The position numbers and the translations under genes were made by a program. This document shows, piece by piece, positions 7,398-15,752 of a DNA stretch of 19,714 bases (position 1 is the stretch's first letter; every line of letters begins with the position of its first letter). The notes under the pieces were generated by a model. The model searched no databases. It saw only the letters and a list, made by a program, of their open reading frames with translations, and was not told the origin of the DNA. Source of the stretch: JALGWN01 sp964598025 (GTDB lineage: Bacteria > Arandabacterota > Arandabacteria > Arandabacterales > Arandabacteraceae); the NCBI GenBank assembly GCA_964598025.1, contig CAZRAU010000060.1:1-19714 (forward strand). The letters run 5' to 3'.

Positions 7398-8333
7398 ATG
7401 GCGAAGACTGCGTGTATTTTTCCCGGACAGGGTTCCCAATATGTTGGTATGGGGCGCGACCTCTATGAAGCCGACCCCGGGGCCAGGCAGTGCTTTGATG
7501 AGGCGGATCGCGTGCTCGGATTCGGGTTGTCCGAGATCTGTTTCGATGGGCCCGAGGAGCGCCTTCGCGAAACCCGTTATACGCAACCTGCCATTCTGGT
7601 GCACAGCATAGCTCTCTGGGGGCTTTTCGAGCGTGCGGGCATGTGCCCGGATTATGTGGCCGGGCACAGTGTGGGCGAGTATTCCGCCCTTGTTGCCGCC
7701 GGGGCTTTGGTATTCGGCGATGCGCTCGTGCTGGTCGCAGAACGGGCTGAGGCCATGTATTCAGCAGGTCTCGATAGGCCCGGGGCGATGGCCGCTCTGA
7801 TCGGTCTTCCGGCGGCCAACCTCCCGCGCTTGCTCGAAGAGGCCGGCCAAGCCGGGGTCATTGCCGCCGCCAACTATAACTCTCCGATGCAGACAGTGAT
7901 ATCAGGCGAAGTGGAGCCTGTGGAAGCCGCGGTACAAAAGGCCAGGGGTCTAGGTGCCAAGCGGGCCATAAGACTCAATGTAAGTGGTGCGTTCCACTCA
8001 CCTCTTATGGAACCGGCACAGAAGAGACTGGCTGCAAGGTTGCGGGAAACCGGTTTCTCCGATGCGCGGATCCCTGTGGTGTCCAACGTCACGGGTACTC
8101 CCGTCAGCAAACCGGAGGAGATAGTGGATCTTCTGGGGAGGCAACTCACCAGCCCGGTCCTTTGGCATCAGTCAATGCAGTTCCTCCGTGAGCAAGGGGT
8201 CACATCGTTTGTCGAGGTGGGCCCCGGAACGGTTCTTTGCGGGCTGCTTAAGCGGATCGCGCCGGATGCCGAATGTACCTCCTGCTCGGATGGGAAGAGT
8301 GCGACGGATTTTCTGAAGGGGGTGTCGGTCTGA
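7398..8333 (+). CDS. fabD: Malonyl-CoA:ACP transacylase
   Basis: Loads malonyl groups from CoA onto acyl carrier protein for type II fatty acid synthesis. The protein has 311 aa, the usual length. It begins MAKTACIFPGQGSQYVGMGRDL, with the oxyanion motif GQGSQ at 10-14. The nucleophile is Ser91 in GHSVGEYSAL and the catalytic His is His200 in VSGAFHSPLM. NYNSPMQTVISG is also typical. The ATG is 7 bp after the fabH stop. The gene ends in TGATG, where the stop overlaps the fabG ATG by one base, so translation is coupled. Confidence 0.97.
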   Translation: MAKTACIFPGQGSQYVGMGRDLYEADPGARQCFDEADRVLGFGLSEICFDGPEERLRETRYTQPAILVHSIALWGLFERAGMCPDYVAGHSVGEYSALVAAGALVFGDALVLVAERAEAMYSAGLDRPGAMAALIGLPAANLPRLLEEAGQAGVIAAANYNSPMQTVISGEVEPVEAAVQKARGLGAKRAIRLNVSGAFHSPLMEPAQKRLAARLRETGFSDARIPVVSNVTGTPVSKPEEIVDLLGRQLTSPVLWHQSMQFLREQGVTSFVEVGPGTVLCGLLKRIAPDAECTSCSDGKSATDFLKGVSV

Positions 8334-9073
8334 TGGATCTGAACGGCAAGTGTGCGGTTGTCACCGGTGGGGGACGCGGTATCGGCAAGGCAATCTGCCT
8401 GAAGCTCGGCAGCCTGGGTGCGGATGTTGCCGCAGTTGATATCCTGCATTCGGAGGCCGCCGATACTTCCAAAGAGGTCCAGGCTCTTGGCCGGAGAGCC
8501 GTAGCGGTTGCATGTGATGTGTCCTCGCCTGATAACGTACGGGCGATGTTCGCCGAAGTCGCCGCTACTCTGGGAGGCGTTCACATCTTGGTCAACAATG
8601 CGGGCATTACCAGAGACAATCTGATGATGCGGATGTCGGACGACGACTGGAAGAAGGTGATAGACGTCAATCTCTCGGGGGCCTTCAACTGCTGCCGGGA
8701 GGCGTCGAAGTACTTCATCAAACAGCGCTTCGGCAGGATTGTCAATGTGTCGTCGGTTGTGGGCCTCATGGGTAATGCGGGACAGGTAAACTACTCGGCA
8801 TCCAAGGCCGGGCTCATCGGTTTAACCAAGTCCGTGGCAAAGGAACTGGCGGCGAGGGGGGTGACGGCTAATGCTGTAGCACCCGGCTATATCGACACCG
8901 ACATGACTCGGGCTATCTCCGAGCAGGCGAGATCCAAACTCATCTCTTTGATTCCGGTGGCGAAGCTGGGTAAGGCTGATGATGTAGCCAATGTTGTTGC
9001 GTTTCTTGTGTCCGATGATGCAAACTACATCAACGGACAGGTGATAAACGTTGATGGCGGAATGTTAATGTAG
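8333..9073 (+). CDS. fabG: 3-oxoacyl-ACP reductase
   Basis: NADPH-dependent reduction of 3-oxoacyl-ACP to 3-hydroxyacyl-ACP in fatty acid elongation. The protein has 246 aa, typical for FabG. The short-chain dehydrogenase cofactor motif TGGGRGIG is at 11-18 and NNAG at 88-91. The catalytic set is Asn113, Ser141, Tyr154 and Lys158 (SVVGLMGNAGQVNYSASKAG). The C-terminal VAPGYIDTDMT and INGQVINVDGG are classic FabG. The start is ATG 8333 in the TGATG overlap with fabD, with AAGGGGG just upstream at 8316-8322. The reading frame is open further back into fabD, but this is antecedent sequence only. Confidence 0.97.
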   Translation: MDLNGKCAVVTGGGRGIGKAICLKLGSLGADVAAVDILHSEAADTSKEVQALGRRAVAVACDVSSPDNVRAMFAEVAATLGGVHILVNNAGITRDNLMMRMSDDDWKKVIDVNLSGAFNCCREASKYFIKQRFGRIVNVSSVVGLMGNAGQVNYSASKAGLIGLTKSVAKELAARGVTANAVAPGYIDTDMTRAISEQARSKLISLIPVAKLGKADDVANVVAFLVSDDANYINGQVINVDGGMLM

Positions 9074-9094
9074 AACAAGAGGAGGTTTGGCGAA

Positions 9095-9340
9095 ATGTCC
9101 GAAGTGGAAACGAAGGTCAAAGAGATCATCATGGACAAGCTGGGAACCAGCGAAGAGAAGATAACTCCCGAGGCATCCTTCAGGAACGATCTTGGGGCAG
9201 ACTCGCTGAGCACGGTTGAGCTGATGATGGAGCTGGAAGAAGTGTTCGGTGTGAACATAGAGGATGAAGAAGCCGAAAAGATACAGACGGTGAAGGATGC
9301 CGTCGATTACATAGAAAAGAAGGTTGCCGAGAAGGCTTGA
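9095..9340 (+). CDS. acpP: Acyl carrier protein
   Basis: Small acidic carrier that holds growing fatty acyl chains on a 4'-phosphopantetheine arm. The protein has 81 aa. The attachment site is Ser37 in the invariant LGADSLSTVEL motif. Helix II/III sequence MMELEEVFGVNIEDEEAEKIQTV is standard, and the protein is strongly acidic. A very good ribosome site, GAGGAGG at 9079-9085, precedes ATG 9095 by 9 bp, fitting the high expression expected for ACP. It is placed between fabG and fabF as in many bacteria. Confidence 0.98.
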   Translation: MSEVETKVKEIIMDKLGTSEEKITPEASFRNDLGADSLSTVELMMELEEVFGVNIEDEEAEKIQTVKDAVDYIEKKVAEKA

Positions 9341-9382
9341 CGCCGACTCGGCCGCGCCGCAAGACATATGGAGCCAGGGACT

Positions 9383-10627
9383 ATGAGTCGGATCAGGGTG
9401 GTTATTACAGGTACAGGTGTCATCACGCCCATCGGGCTGACCACGGAGGAATTCTGGAAGAATTGCATCGACGGGAGAACCGGCATAGACAGGGTTTCCT
9501 CTTTTGACGCATCGGGTTTTGGAAGTCAGGTGGCCGGGGAGGTGAGCGATTTCGATCCCGAGCAGTACATGGAGCGAGTCGATGCAAGGAAACTCGATCG
9601 ATTCAGCCAGATGGCGGTCGCTGCCTCGGAAGCCGCGTTCAAGTCTGCCGGCCTCGATCCCGGGAAGGGGGATCGCGAGAGAATGGGTGTGCTGGTGGGC
9701 TCGGGCATCGGTGGAATAGGGACCTTTGAGGAACAGCACAGCCGGTTGCTTGATCGAGGCCCTTCCAGGGTCAGTCCTTTCTTTGTCCCGAAGATGATAA
9801 TCGATATGGCGGCTGGGATTGTCTCGATGCGATTGAACTTGAAGGGACCCAACTTCGGCGTTGTCTCGGCATGCGCCTCAGGTACACATGCGATAGGTAC
9901 GGCATTCCGGATTCTCCAGAGAGGCGATGCCGATATGATGCTGGCCGGAGGCGCAGAGGCGGCGGTCACGCCGATGACCTTGGCCGGATTCTCTTCGATG
10001 AAGGCCCTCTCCACTCGCAACGACGATCCTGCAAGGGCGAGCCGTCCCTTTGACAAGGACAGGGACGGGTTTGTCCTCGCAGAGGGTTCCGGTATGCTGG
10101 TTTTTGAAACGCTCGAGCATGCTCTTGGTAGAGACACAGATATACTTGCTGAAGTCGTCGGCTTCGGTGCTACTGCGGATGCGTATCACATGACCGCGCC
10201 CGCTCCGGGTGGTGAGGGGGCGGCCAGGGCCATGCGGCTGGCCATTTCCGATGCCGGTGTCGACCTTGAAGATGTCTCGTATATCAACGCCCACGGGACA
10301 TCCACGCCTCATAATGACCGGCTGGAAACCGCAGCCATCAAGGCTGTGTTCGGCGAGCGTGCTTACAAGATTCCGATTTCCTCGACGAAGTCGATGATCG
10401 GCCATCTGCTGGGGGCGGCAGGCGGTGTCGAGCTTGTCGCGTGTGCCATGTCCATACGAGACGGCATGATACATGCGACCGTCAACCATGAGATCCCGGA
10501 TGAGGAGTGCGACCTGGATTATGTGCCGGGCGCAGCCCGCAAGGCTGGTTTGAATGTCGTGATCAGCAACTCTTTCGGTTTTGGGGGCCATAACGCCTCC
10601 ATCGTTCTGAGAGCCTACAAGGGGTGA
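9383..10627 (+). CDS. fabF: 3-oxoacyl-ACP synthase II (KAS II)
   Basis: Condenses acyl-ACP with malonyl-ACP in the elongation cycle. The protein has 414 aa from ATG 9383, close to the E. coli length. The catalytic residues are Cys164 in VSACASGTHAIG, His304 in NAHGTSTPHND and His341 in KSMIGHLLGAAGG, with Lys336 in the same block. The start MSRIRVVITGTGVITPIG matches the family N-terminus. GGAG at 9370-9373 lies 9 bp before it, whereas the upstream in-frame ATG at 9368 has no ribosome site. The gene follows acpP and precedes rnc, a widely conserved order. Confidence 0.97.
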   Translation: MSRIRVVITGTGVITPIGLTTEEFWKNCIDGRTGIDRVSSFDASGFGSQVAGEVSDFDPEQYMERVDARKLDRFSQMAVAASEAAFKSAGLDPGKGDRERMGVLVGSGIGGIGTFEEQHSRLLDRGPSRVSPFFVPKMIIDMAAGIVSMRLNLKGPNFGVVSACASGTHAIGTAFRILQRGDADMMLAGGAEAAVTPMTLAGFSSMKALSTRNDDPARASRPFDKDRDGFVLAEGSGMLVFETLEHALGRDTDILAEVVGFGATADAYHMTAPAPGGEGAARAMRLAISDAGVDLEDVSYINAHGTSTPHNDRLETAAIKAVFGERAYKIPISSTKSMIGHLLGAAGGVELVACAMSIRDGMIHATVNHEIPDEECDLDYVPGAARKAGLNVVISNSFGFGGHNASIVLRAYKG

Positions 10628-10676
10628 GGAACTCATAGACTGGCATCGTTGGCTTACGGGCATTTTGCCGAGGTTG

Positions 10677-11396
10677 ATGGGGGTGCGGGGCGATGCTGAT
10701 GCCGGGCGCCTCCAGATTGCTTTTCGCCGCAGGTTCGGTATCAGGTTCAGGAACCCCATGACCCTGAAGACCGCTCTCACGCACAGATCGAGATTGGAGC
10801 TCGATGGGGACGCCGTATCCAACGAACGGCTCGAGTTTCTCGGTGATTCCGTGCTGGGAATTATCGCCAGCGACTATCTGTTCCGTTCCATGGAGGAAGC
10901 CAATGAGGGAGAGCTGACAAAAGCCCGGTCCAGGCTGGTCAGCAAGAACGTACTGGGCCGGATAAGTCTCAGGCTGGGTATACTGGACCTTCTTCTGTAT
11001 GCCCGAGAAGAACTGAGGGATGACGAGCGGGCTCTCACGACATTGAGCGCGGACGCCCTGGAGGCGGTGATCGGCGCAATCTATATTGATCGGGGCATGG
11101 CCTGCGCCAGCAGGTTTGTGATCGACAGAGTAATCGACCCGATGAGCGACGTATCCCCCGACGAGCTTGCGACCGATCACAAGAGCGCACTTCAGGAAGT
11201 CTGTCAGGCGAGGTTCAGAGTCCAACCCGAGTATCGTATCGTGAAGCGGATCGGCCCCGAGCACCGCAAGATCTTCCACGTCGTGGTCCGGATAAACGGG
11301 GAGACCTACGGCTTCGGTTCAGGCAGAAGCCGAAAAGAGGCAGAGCAGGTCGCCGCCGGGCAGGCTTTTCTTAATCTCAACGGTGAGGGCGATTGA
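10677..11396 (+). CDS. rnc: Ribonuclease III
   Basis: Double-strand-specific endoribonuclease that processes rRNA precursors and some mRNAs. The signature NERLEFLGDSVLG is at residues 49-61, with the second acidic cluster DALEAVIGAIYID at about 126-138; together they give the four metal-binding acidic residues. A C-terminal double-stranded RNA-binding domain (about 165-235) includes DHKSALQEVCQ and GSGRSRKEAEQVAA. The length of 239 aa is typical. The start is uncertain: TTG 10665, TTG 10674, ATG 10677 and GTG 10683 are all in frame. GAGG at 10670-10673 is best spaced for GTG 10683, and I keep the ATG. The frame is open back to the fabF stop, without an obvious start there. Confidence 0.95.
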   Translation: MGVRGDADAGRLQIAFRRRFGIRFRNPMTLKTALTHRSRLELDGDAVSNERLEFLGDSVLGIIASDYLFRSMEEANEGELTKARSRLVSKNVLGRISLRLGILDLLLYAREELRDDERALTTLSADALEAVIGAIYIDRGMACASRFVIDRVIDPMSDVSPDELATDHKSALQEVCQARFRVQPEYRIVKRIGPEHRKIFHVVVRINGETYGFGSGRSRKEAEQVAAGQAFLNLNGEGD

Positions 11397-11417
11397 CCGC
11401 GCCCATCCCCGAAATCA

Positions 11418-11430
11418 CTTGACAGTCAAG
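11418..11430. promoter_or_regulatory. Perfect 13-bp palindrome overlapping the -35 box, possible operator
   Basis: CTTGACAGTCAAG is a perfect inverted repeat of 6 + 1 + 6 bases. The TTGACA -35 hexamer of the promoter upstream of pfk is embedded in it. A further half-site GTCAA lies at 11452-11456, in CAAGTCAA just downstream of the -10 box. This arrangement would suit a dimeric repressor, but no regulator is identified. Confidence 0.45.
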
Positions 11431-11448
11431 AAGTTACTCGATTAGATT
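11419..11448 (+). promoter_or_regulatory. Sigma-70-type promoter for the glycolytic operon
   Basis: A perfect TTGACA at 11419-11424 is followed after 18 bp by TAGATT at 11443-11448 (four of six matches to TATAAT). It lies in the 110-bp space between rnc and pfk, the only sizeable gap before the glycolytic genes, and the surrounding stretch is notably AT-richer than the genes. Transcription would start near 11455, giving a leader of about 50 nt before pfk. Confidence 0.55.
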
Positions 11449-11506
11449 CAAGTCAAATCAGTCCGCTGAGATTGTCCTTGTATCAAACCGAGGAGGTTGG
11501 GGAGCT

Positions 11507-12547
11507 ATGCGGTTAGGCCTACTTACAGGCGGGGGAGACTGCCCGGGGCTGAATGCCGTTATCAGGGCGGTCGTGAGAAAAGCGATAGTGCATTATGAAT
11601 GGGAGGTTTACGGGATCAAGAACGGTTGGGCGGGCTTTGTCGCCGGTGATGCCGATCCCCTCAATCTGAACACAGTATCGGGCATACTCCCCAAGGGCGG
11701 TACAATCCTGGGCACCAGCCGGACCAATCCCTTCAAGAAGGAGGGCATGGCGGAGCGGATCGTTGAAAACAGCAAGGAGCTCGGCATTGATGCCACGATT
11801 GCTATAGGTGGGGAGGACACGCTCGGGGTTGCTCACAAGCTCTTCCAGCTTGGGATGGCGACGGTGGGGGTTCCCAAGACCATCGATAACGACCTCGGCG
11901 GCACCGACTACACCTTCGGCTTCGACACTGCGGTTAATATAGCGACCGATGCCATAGACAGGCTACACACCACTGCGGAATCGCATCACAGGGTGATGGT
12001 GGTCGAGGTGATGGGCAGACATGCAGGCTGGATAGCGGTGCATGCGGGTATCGCGGGTGGGGCCGATGTGATTCTCATACCTGAGAAGCCTTTCTCGGTG
12101 GATGACGTATGCGATCTTATCAAGCGCCGGCACAAGCGAGGCAAGAGCTTCAGCATCGTTGTGGTTGCAGAGGGCGCCAAGTTCAAGCACGAGGGGGACG
12201 TTGACGGCAGCCTGATCACGCAGGATGTCGAGATGGACGAGTTCGGCCACGTGAGACTCGGGGGCATAGGGAATATCCTCGGGAGAGAGGTCGAACGCCA
12301 GACGGGTTTTGAGACCCGGGTCTCGGTACTGGGCTACGTTCAGAGGGGCGGGACGCCGACGGCCTTCGATCGGGTGCTTGCCACGAGATACGGCGTGAAG
12401 GCATGTGAACTGGTCGAGCAGGGTGAGTTCGGAAAGATGGTCGCCCTGAGGGGCAACGAGGTCATCGCGGTCGGTATGGAAGAGGCTCTCGCGGTGAAAC
12501 TGGTGGATGAGGACCTATACAATATCGCTTCCCTTTTCTTCGGTTAG
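11507..12547 (+). CDS. pfp: 6-phosphofructokinase, predicted pyrophosphate-dependent type
   Basis: Phosphorylates fructose 6-phosphate to fructose 1,6-bisphosphate. The protein has 346 aa and starts MRLGLLTGGGDCPGLNAVIR. The motif at 101-107 reads GGEDTLG, placing Asp at position 104, and the next block GVPKTIDNDLGGTDYTFGF places Lys at 124 and the catalytic Asp at 127. In this family Gly104/Gly124 marks ATP users, whereas Asp104/Lys124 marks pyrophosphate users such as the Amycolatopsis enzyme, so PPi is the predicted phosphoryl donor. The substrate-binding MGRHAGWIA block is intact. ATG 11507 follows a strong GAGGAGG at 11491-11497. First gene of the glycolytic operon. The family is sure; the donor is an inference from two residues. 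Confidence 0.93.
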   Translation: MRLGLLTGGGDCPGLNAVIRAVVRKAIVHYEWEVYGIKNGWAGFVAGDADPLNLNTVSGILPKGGTILGTSRTNPFKKEGMAERIVENSKELGIDATIAIGGEDTLGVAHKLFQLGMATVGVPKTIDNDLGGTDYTFGFDTAVNIATDAIDRLHTTAESHHRVMVVEVMGRHAGWIAVHAGIAGGADVILIPEKPFSVDDVCDLIKRRHKRGKSFSIVVVAEGAKFKHEGDVDGSLITQDVEMDEFGHVRLGGIGNILGREVERQTGFETRVSVLGYVQRGGTPTAFDRVLATRYGVKACELVEQGEFGKMVALRGNEVIAVGMEEALAVKLVDEDLYNIASLFFG

Positions 12548-12560
12548 GAGAAAGACTGTC

Positions 12561-13484
12561 ATGGCACTAGTCAGCTCCAATGAGATACTGGTCCCGGCGA
12601 GAGAGCACGGCTATGCTGTCGGGGCTTTCAACACCAGCAATCTTGAAATCACGCAGGCCATTTTCGAGGCCGCTGCGGAAATGAAGTCCCCCGTGATTGT
12701 TGCCACTTCGGAATCCGCCATCGAGTATGCCGGGTTTGACAACCTTTTCAACATGGTCAGTCATATGGCTGACTGCTTTGGGGTGAAGGCGGCACTCCAT
12801 CTTGACCACGGTAAGGACCTTGACATAGCGGTCAAGTGCATAAGGCATGGATGGACTTCGGTGATGATCGACGCCTCCAAGCTGGAATACAAGGAAAACG
12901 TGACTGCGACGTCTGCGGTTGCCCGGATTGCGCATATGGCAGGTGTGCCCGTGGAGGCGGAATTGGGCCGGCTCGCGGGTATAGAAGACATGGTGAGCGT
13001 CAATGAGCGTGAGGCCGCCCTCACCGACCCGGCGCAGGCCGCCGAGTTTGTAGAGCGGACCGGCTGTGATTCCCTTGCGATAGCCGTAGGGACCTCGCAT
13101 GGTGCGTACAAGTTCAAAGGTACGCCGAAACTGGAACTGGATAGGCTCTCGGAGATAGCAGCCAGGGTGGAGCGGCCGCTCGTACTCCACGGGGCTTCTT
13201 CGGTGCCCCAGGATGTGCTTGAGACGGCCGCCAAGTACGGGGCCAAGCTGCCGGGAGCGAAGGGGGTACCTGAAGAAGCGGTCAAGGAGGCCGTCAAGAG
13301 AGGTATCGCGAAGATAAACATAGACACCGATCTGCGATTGGCCTTTACCGGCGGCATCCGCAGAGTGTTGATCGAGAGCCCCGAGGTCTTCGATCCTCGA
13401 AAGATAGTCGGCAGCGCCCGCGAGGCGATAAGGGACGTTGTGAAACGAAAGATACGTTTGTTCGGAAGCGATGGGAGAGCCTGA
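12561..13484 (+). CDS. fba: Fructose-bisphosphate aldolase, class II
   Basis: Zinc-dependent cleavage of fructose 1,6-bisphosphate into dihydroxyacetone phosphate and glyceraldehyde 3-phosphate. The protein has 307 aa. Metal and catalytic residues are visible in LHLDHGKDLD (Asp82, His83), EAELGRLAGIED (Glu132/134), GTSHGAYKF (His180), LHGASSV (His210) and KINIDTDLR (Asn253, Asp255). The start is ATG 12561, with AGGAG at 12546-12550 overlapping the pfk stop; in-frame codons further upstream fall inside pfk. The size and motifs fit the short FbaA/Gat-like class IIB group rather than the 350-aa class IIA enzymes. A tagatose-bisphosphate aldolase is a theoretical alternative, but the operon argues for glycolysis. 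Confidence 0.95.
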   Translation: MALVSSNEILVPAREHGYAVGAFNTSNLEITQAIFEAAAEMKSPVIVATSESAIEYAGFDNLFNMVSHMADCFGVKAALHLDHGKDLDIAVKCIRHGWTSVMIDASKLEYKENVTATSAVARIAHMAGVPVEAELGRLAGIEDMVSVNEREAALTDPAQAAEFVERTGCDSLAIAVGTSHGAYKFKGTPKLELDRLSEIAARVERPLVLHGASSVPQDVLETAAKYGAKLPGAKGVPEEAVKEAVKRGIAKINIDTDLRLAFTGGIRRVLIESPEVFDPRKIVGSAREAIRDVVKRKIRLFGSDGRA

Positions 13485-13506
13485 GAGTCACAGAAGGGGG
13501 CTAGAC

Positions 13507-14520
13507 ATGGCGGTTCGGTGTGCAATAAACGGATTCGGCAGGATAGGCAGACTTGTAATGAGATCCGGCTTCGGCATGCCGGATTTCGATGTGGTTGCGA
13601 TCAACGACATTACCGATGCCCGGACACTGGGACATCTTCTCAAGTATGACAGCATACATCGCACCTGGCCCCGGGAGGTCATGGCCGGCGACGGGTCTAT
13701 CACAGTCGAGGGTAAGAGCATCAAGGTTTTCAGCGAGAAGGATCCCTCCAGGCTGCCGTGGGGCGATCTCAATGTGGACGTGGTCATCGAGTCGACCGGC
13801 AAGTTCAGGACCCCCGAGGATGCGGAACTTCACATTAAGGCAGGGGCCCGCAAGGTCTTGCTGTCTGCGCCCTGGAAGGGTTCGCGCGAAGACGTGCTCA
13901 CGATAGTGATGGGTGTCAATGAGCATCTTTATGATACTTCCAAACACAACATGGTCTCTACGGCGTCATGTACCACAAACTGTCTCGCGCCGATGGTGAA
14001 AGTCCTGAATGACACTGTGGGTATTGTGAAGGGTGAGATGACGACCATTCATGCATTCACCAACGATCAGAAGATTCTGGACCTTCCCCATAGGGACCTT
14101 AGGCGCGCGAGGTCTGCATTCGTTTCGATAATACCCACAACGACCGGGGCCGCCAAGGCCATCGGGATAGTGATTCCGGATCTCAAGGGGAAGCTGGCCG
14201 CCATGGCGATACGGGTGCCTGTTGCCGACGGTTCGATAGTGGATCTGACGATCGAAGCAGCCAAGCCCACAACCAGAGACGCCGTCAACGCCGCCTTCAA
14301 GCAGGCCGCGGAGAACGCCCCGCTCAAGGGTTATCTGGAGTATACGGAGAGCGAGCTGGTCTCGAGCGACATAATCGGGAACCACCATTCCTGCATATTC
14401 GACTCACTTCTTACTGAGGTGCAGGCCGGGAATCTTGTGAAGATCTGTGCGTGGTATGACAACGAGATGGGTTATGCCAGCCGAATGATCGACATGATGA
14501 AGTTGATCGCCAAGGGGTAG
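13507..14520 (+). CDS. gap: Glyceraldehyde-3-phosphate dehydrogenase, NAD type
   Basis: Oxidises glyceraldehyde 3-phosphate to 1,3-bisphosphoglycerate. The protein has 337 aa. The N-terminal NINGFGRIGR-type motif appears as AINGFGRIGRLVMRS; Asp34 in AINDITD is at the position that favours NAD. The nucleophile is Cys155 in STASCTTNCLAP. ILDLPHRDLRRAR carries the Leu-Pro pair of NAD-specific enzymes, and the C-terminal WYDNEMGYASRM is present. ATG 13507 is preceded by AAGGGGG at 13494-13500; in-frame upstream codons lie in the end of fba. It is 22 bp after fba and 9 bp before pgk. Confidence 0.96.
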   Translation: MAVRCAINGFGRIGRLVMRSGFGMPDFDVVAINDITDARTLGHLLKYDSIHRTWPREVMAGDGSITVEGKSIKVFSEKDPSRLPWGDLNVDVVIESTGKFRTPEDAELHIKAGARKVLLSAPWKGSREDVLTIVMGVNEHLYDTSKHNMVSTASCTTNCLAPMVKVLNDTVGIVKGEMTTIHAFTNDQKILDLPHRDLRRARSAFVSIIPTTTGAAKAIGIVIPDLKGKLAAMAIRVPVADGSIVDLTIEAAKPTTRDAVNAAFKQAAENAPLKGYLEYTESELVSSDIIGNHHSCIFDSLLTEVQAGNLVKICAWYDNEMGYASRMIDMMKLIAKG

Positions 14521-14529
14521 GGGACGAGC

Positions 14530-15750
14530 ATGCCGGCGTATTTCGACAACAGGATGACGGTTGAGGATGTGGCTCTTAGCGGAAAGAGGGTCCTAATCAG
14601 AGTGGATTTCAATGTCCCCTTGAGCAAAGAGGGGAAGATTGAGGACGACTTTCGCATCAGGGCCGCCTTGCCGACGATAGAATATGTGCTTGCCCAGGGA
14701 GGCAGACCCATACTGGTGTCCCACCTGGGAAGACCCAAGGGCAAGCGGGTGGCTAGTCTCACTCTTGCGCCGGTGCGCGCGGCGCTGAAGAGCCTGCTCG
14801 GCCGGAAGGTCCATCTTGCGCCGGACTGCGTGGGGGACGCGGTTGAGGAGATGGCGGCTTCTTTAGGCTCCGGCGAAGTGCTTCTCTTGGAAAACTGCCG
14901 GTTTCATCCGGAAGAGACGGAGAACGATCCGGGGTTTGCCGCGAAGCTTGCGGCCCTGGCCGACGTATATGTCAACGATGCTTTTGGGACCGCACACCGG
15001 GCGCACGCTTCCACCGAGGGCGTTGCGCGCTTGCTGAGACCTGCTGTTGCGGGCTTTCTTATGAAGAAAGAGATGGAGTTTCTGGGCAAGTTGCTTGCAG
15101 ACCCTAGGAGACCGTATGTTGCCATAATCGGCGGAGCTAAGATCTCCGGTAAGATAGAAGTGCTGAAGAACCTCATGGACCGCGTCGATGCGATATTGGT
15201 GGGTGGTGGGCTGGCGAACACCTTTCTCAAGGCCGAGGGTGTCGAGATAGGAAACTCGCTCTGTGAGGAGACGGCGCTGAGTGTCGCCAGGGAGATAATA
15301 GATCTTGCCAAGGCCAAGGGAACCGCGTTCATACTGCCCGACGATTTCGTGGTTGCCGACCAGATCCGTCCCGGGGCGAGGATCCGCCTGGCTATGAGGG
15401 AAGAAGGAGCTGCCGGCGGCTACATAGCCGATATTGGGGAGAAAACGCTGGTTGGGTTTATCGAGCATATAGCGAGGGCGGAGACGATTTTCTGGAACGG
15501 CCCAATGGGCGTGTTCGAGATCGAGGATTTCTCACGAGGGACCTTGGAACTCGCTCAGTCGGTGGCGGCCGCCTCTCAGGGCGGTGCCTTCACGGTTGTG
15601 GGAGGGGGGGACACCGCGAGCGCTGTGGCCAAGGCGAATGTGCAGGAAATGATCACGCATGTGTCCACCGGTGGAGGGGCCTCCATGGAATTCATCGAGG
15701 GTAAGGTGCTTCCAGGAATAGCGGCGCTTTCGATGAAGGGCGAGGTGTAG
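14530..15750 (+). CDS. pgk: Phosphoglycerate kinase
   Basis: Transfers phosphate from 1,3-bisphosphoglycerate to ADP, the first ATP-forming step of lower glycolysis. The protein has 406 aa, slightly longer than the usual 390-400. The signature VLIRVDFNVPL is at 21-31. Other typical blocks are SHLGRPKG, LLENCRFHPEE, DVYVNDAFGTAHRAHAST, IIGGAKISGKIEVLKNL, FWNGPMGVFE, and the C-terminal nucleotide motif VGGGDTASAV with STGGGASMEF. ATG 14530 follows GGGG-rich sequence at the gap stop; an alternative ATG at 14554 would trim eight residues. Its stop is 2 bp before the tpi start. Confidence 0.96.
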   Translation: MPAYFDNRMTVEDVALSGKRVLIRVDFNVPLSKEGKIEDDFRIRAALPTIEYVLAQGGRPILVSHLGRPKGKRVASLTLAPVRAALKSLLGRKVHLAPDCVGDAVEEMAASLGSGEVLLLENCRFHPEETENDPGFAAKLAALADVYVNDAFGTAHRAHASTEGVARLLRPAVAGFLMKKEMEFLGKLLADPRRPYVAIIGGAKISGKIEVLKNLMDRVDAILVGGGLANTFLKAEGVEIGNSLCEETALSVAREIIDLAKAKGTAFILPDDFVVADQIRPGARIRLAMREEGAAGGYIADIGEKTLVGFIEHIARAETIFWNGPMGVFEIEDFSRGTLELAQSVAAASQGGAFTVVGGGDTASAVAKANVQEMITHVSTGGGASMEFIEGKVLPGIAALSMKGEV

Positions 15751-15752
15751 CC

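Noticed and set aside
9878..10822. A 314-codon minus-strand open frame
   Set aside because: It lies opposite fabF and the start of rnc. Composition and lack of motifs mark it as a shadow.
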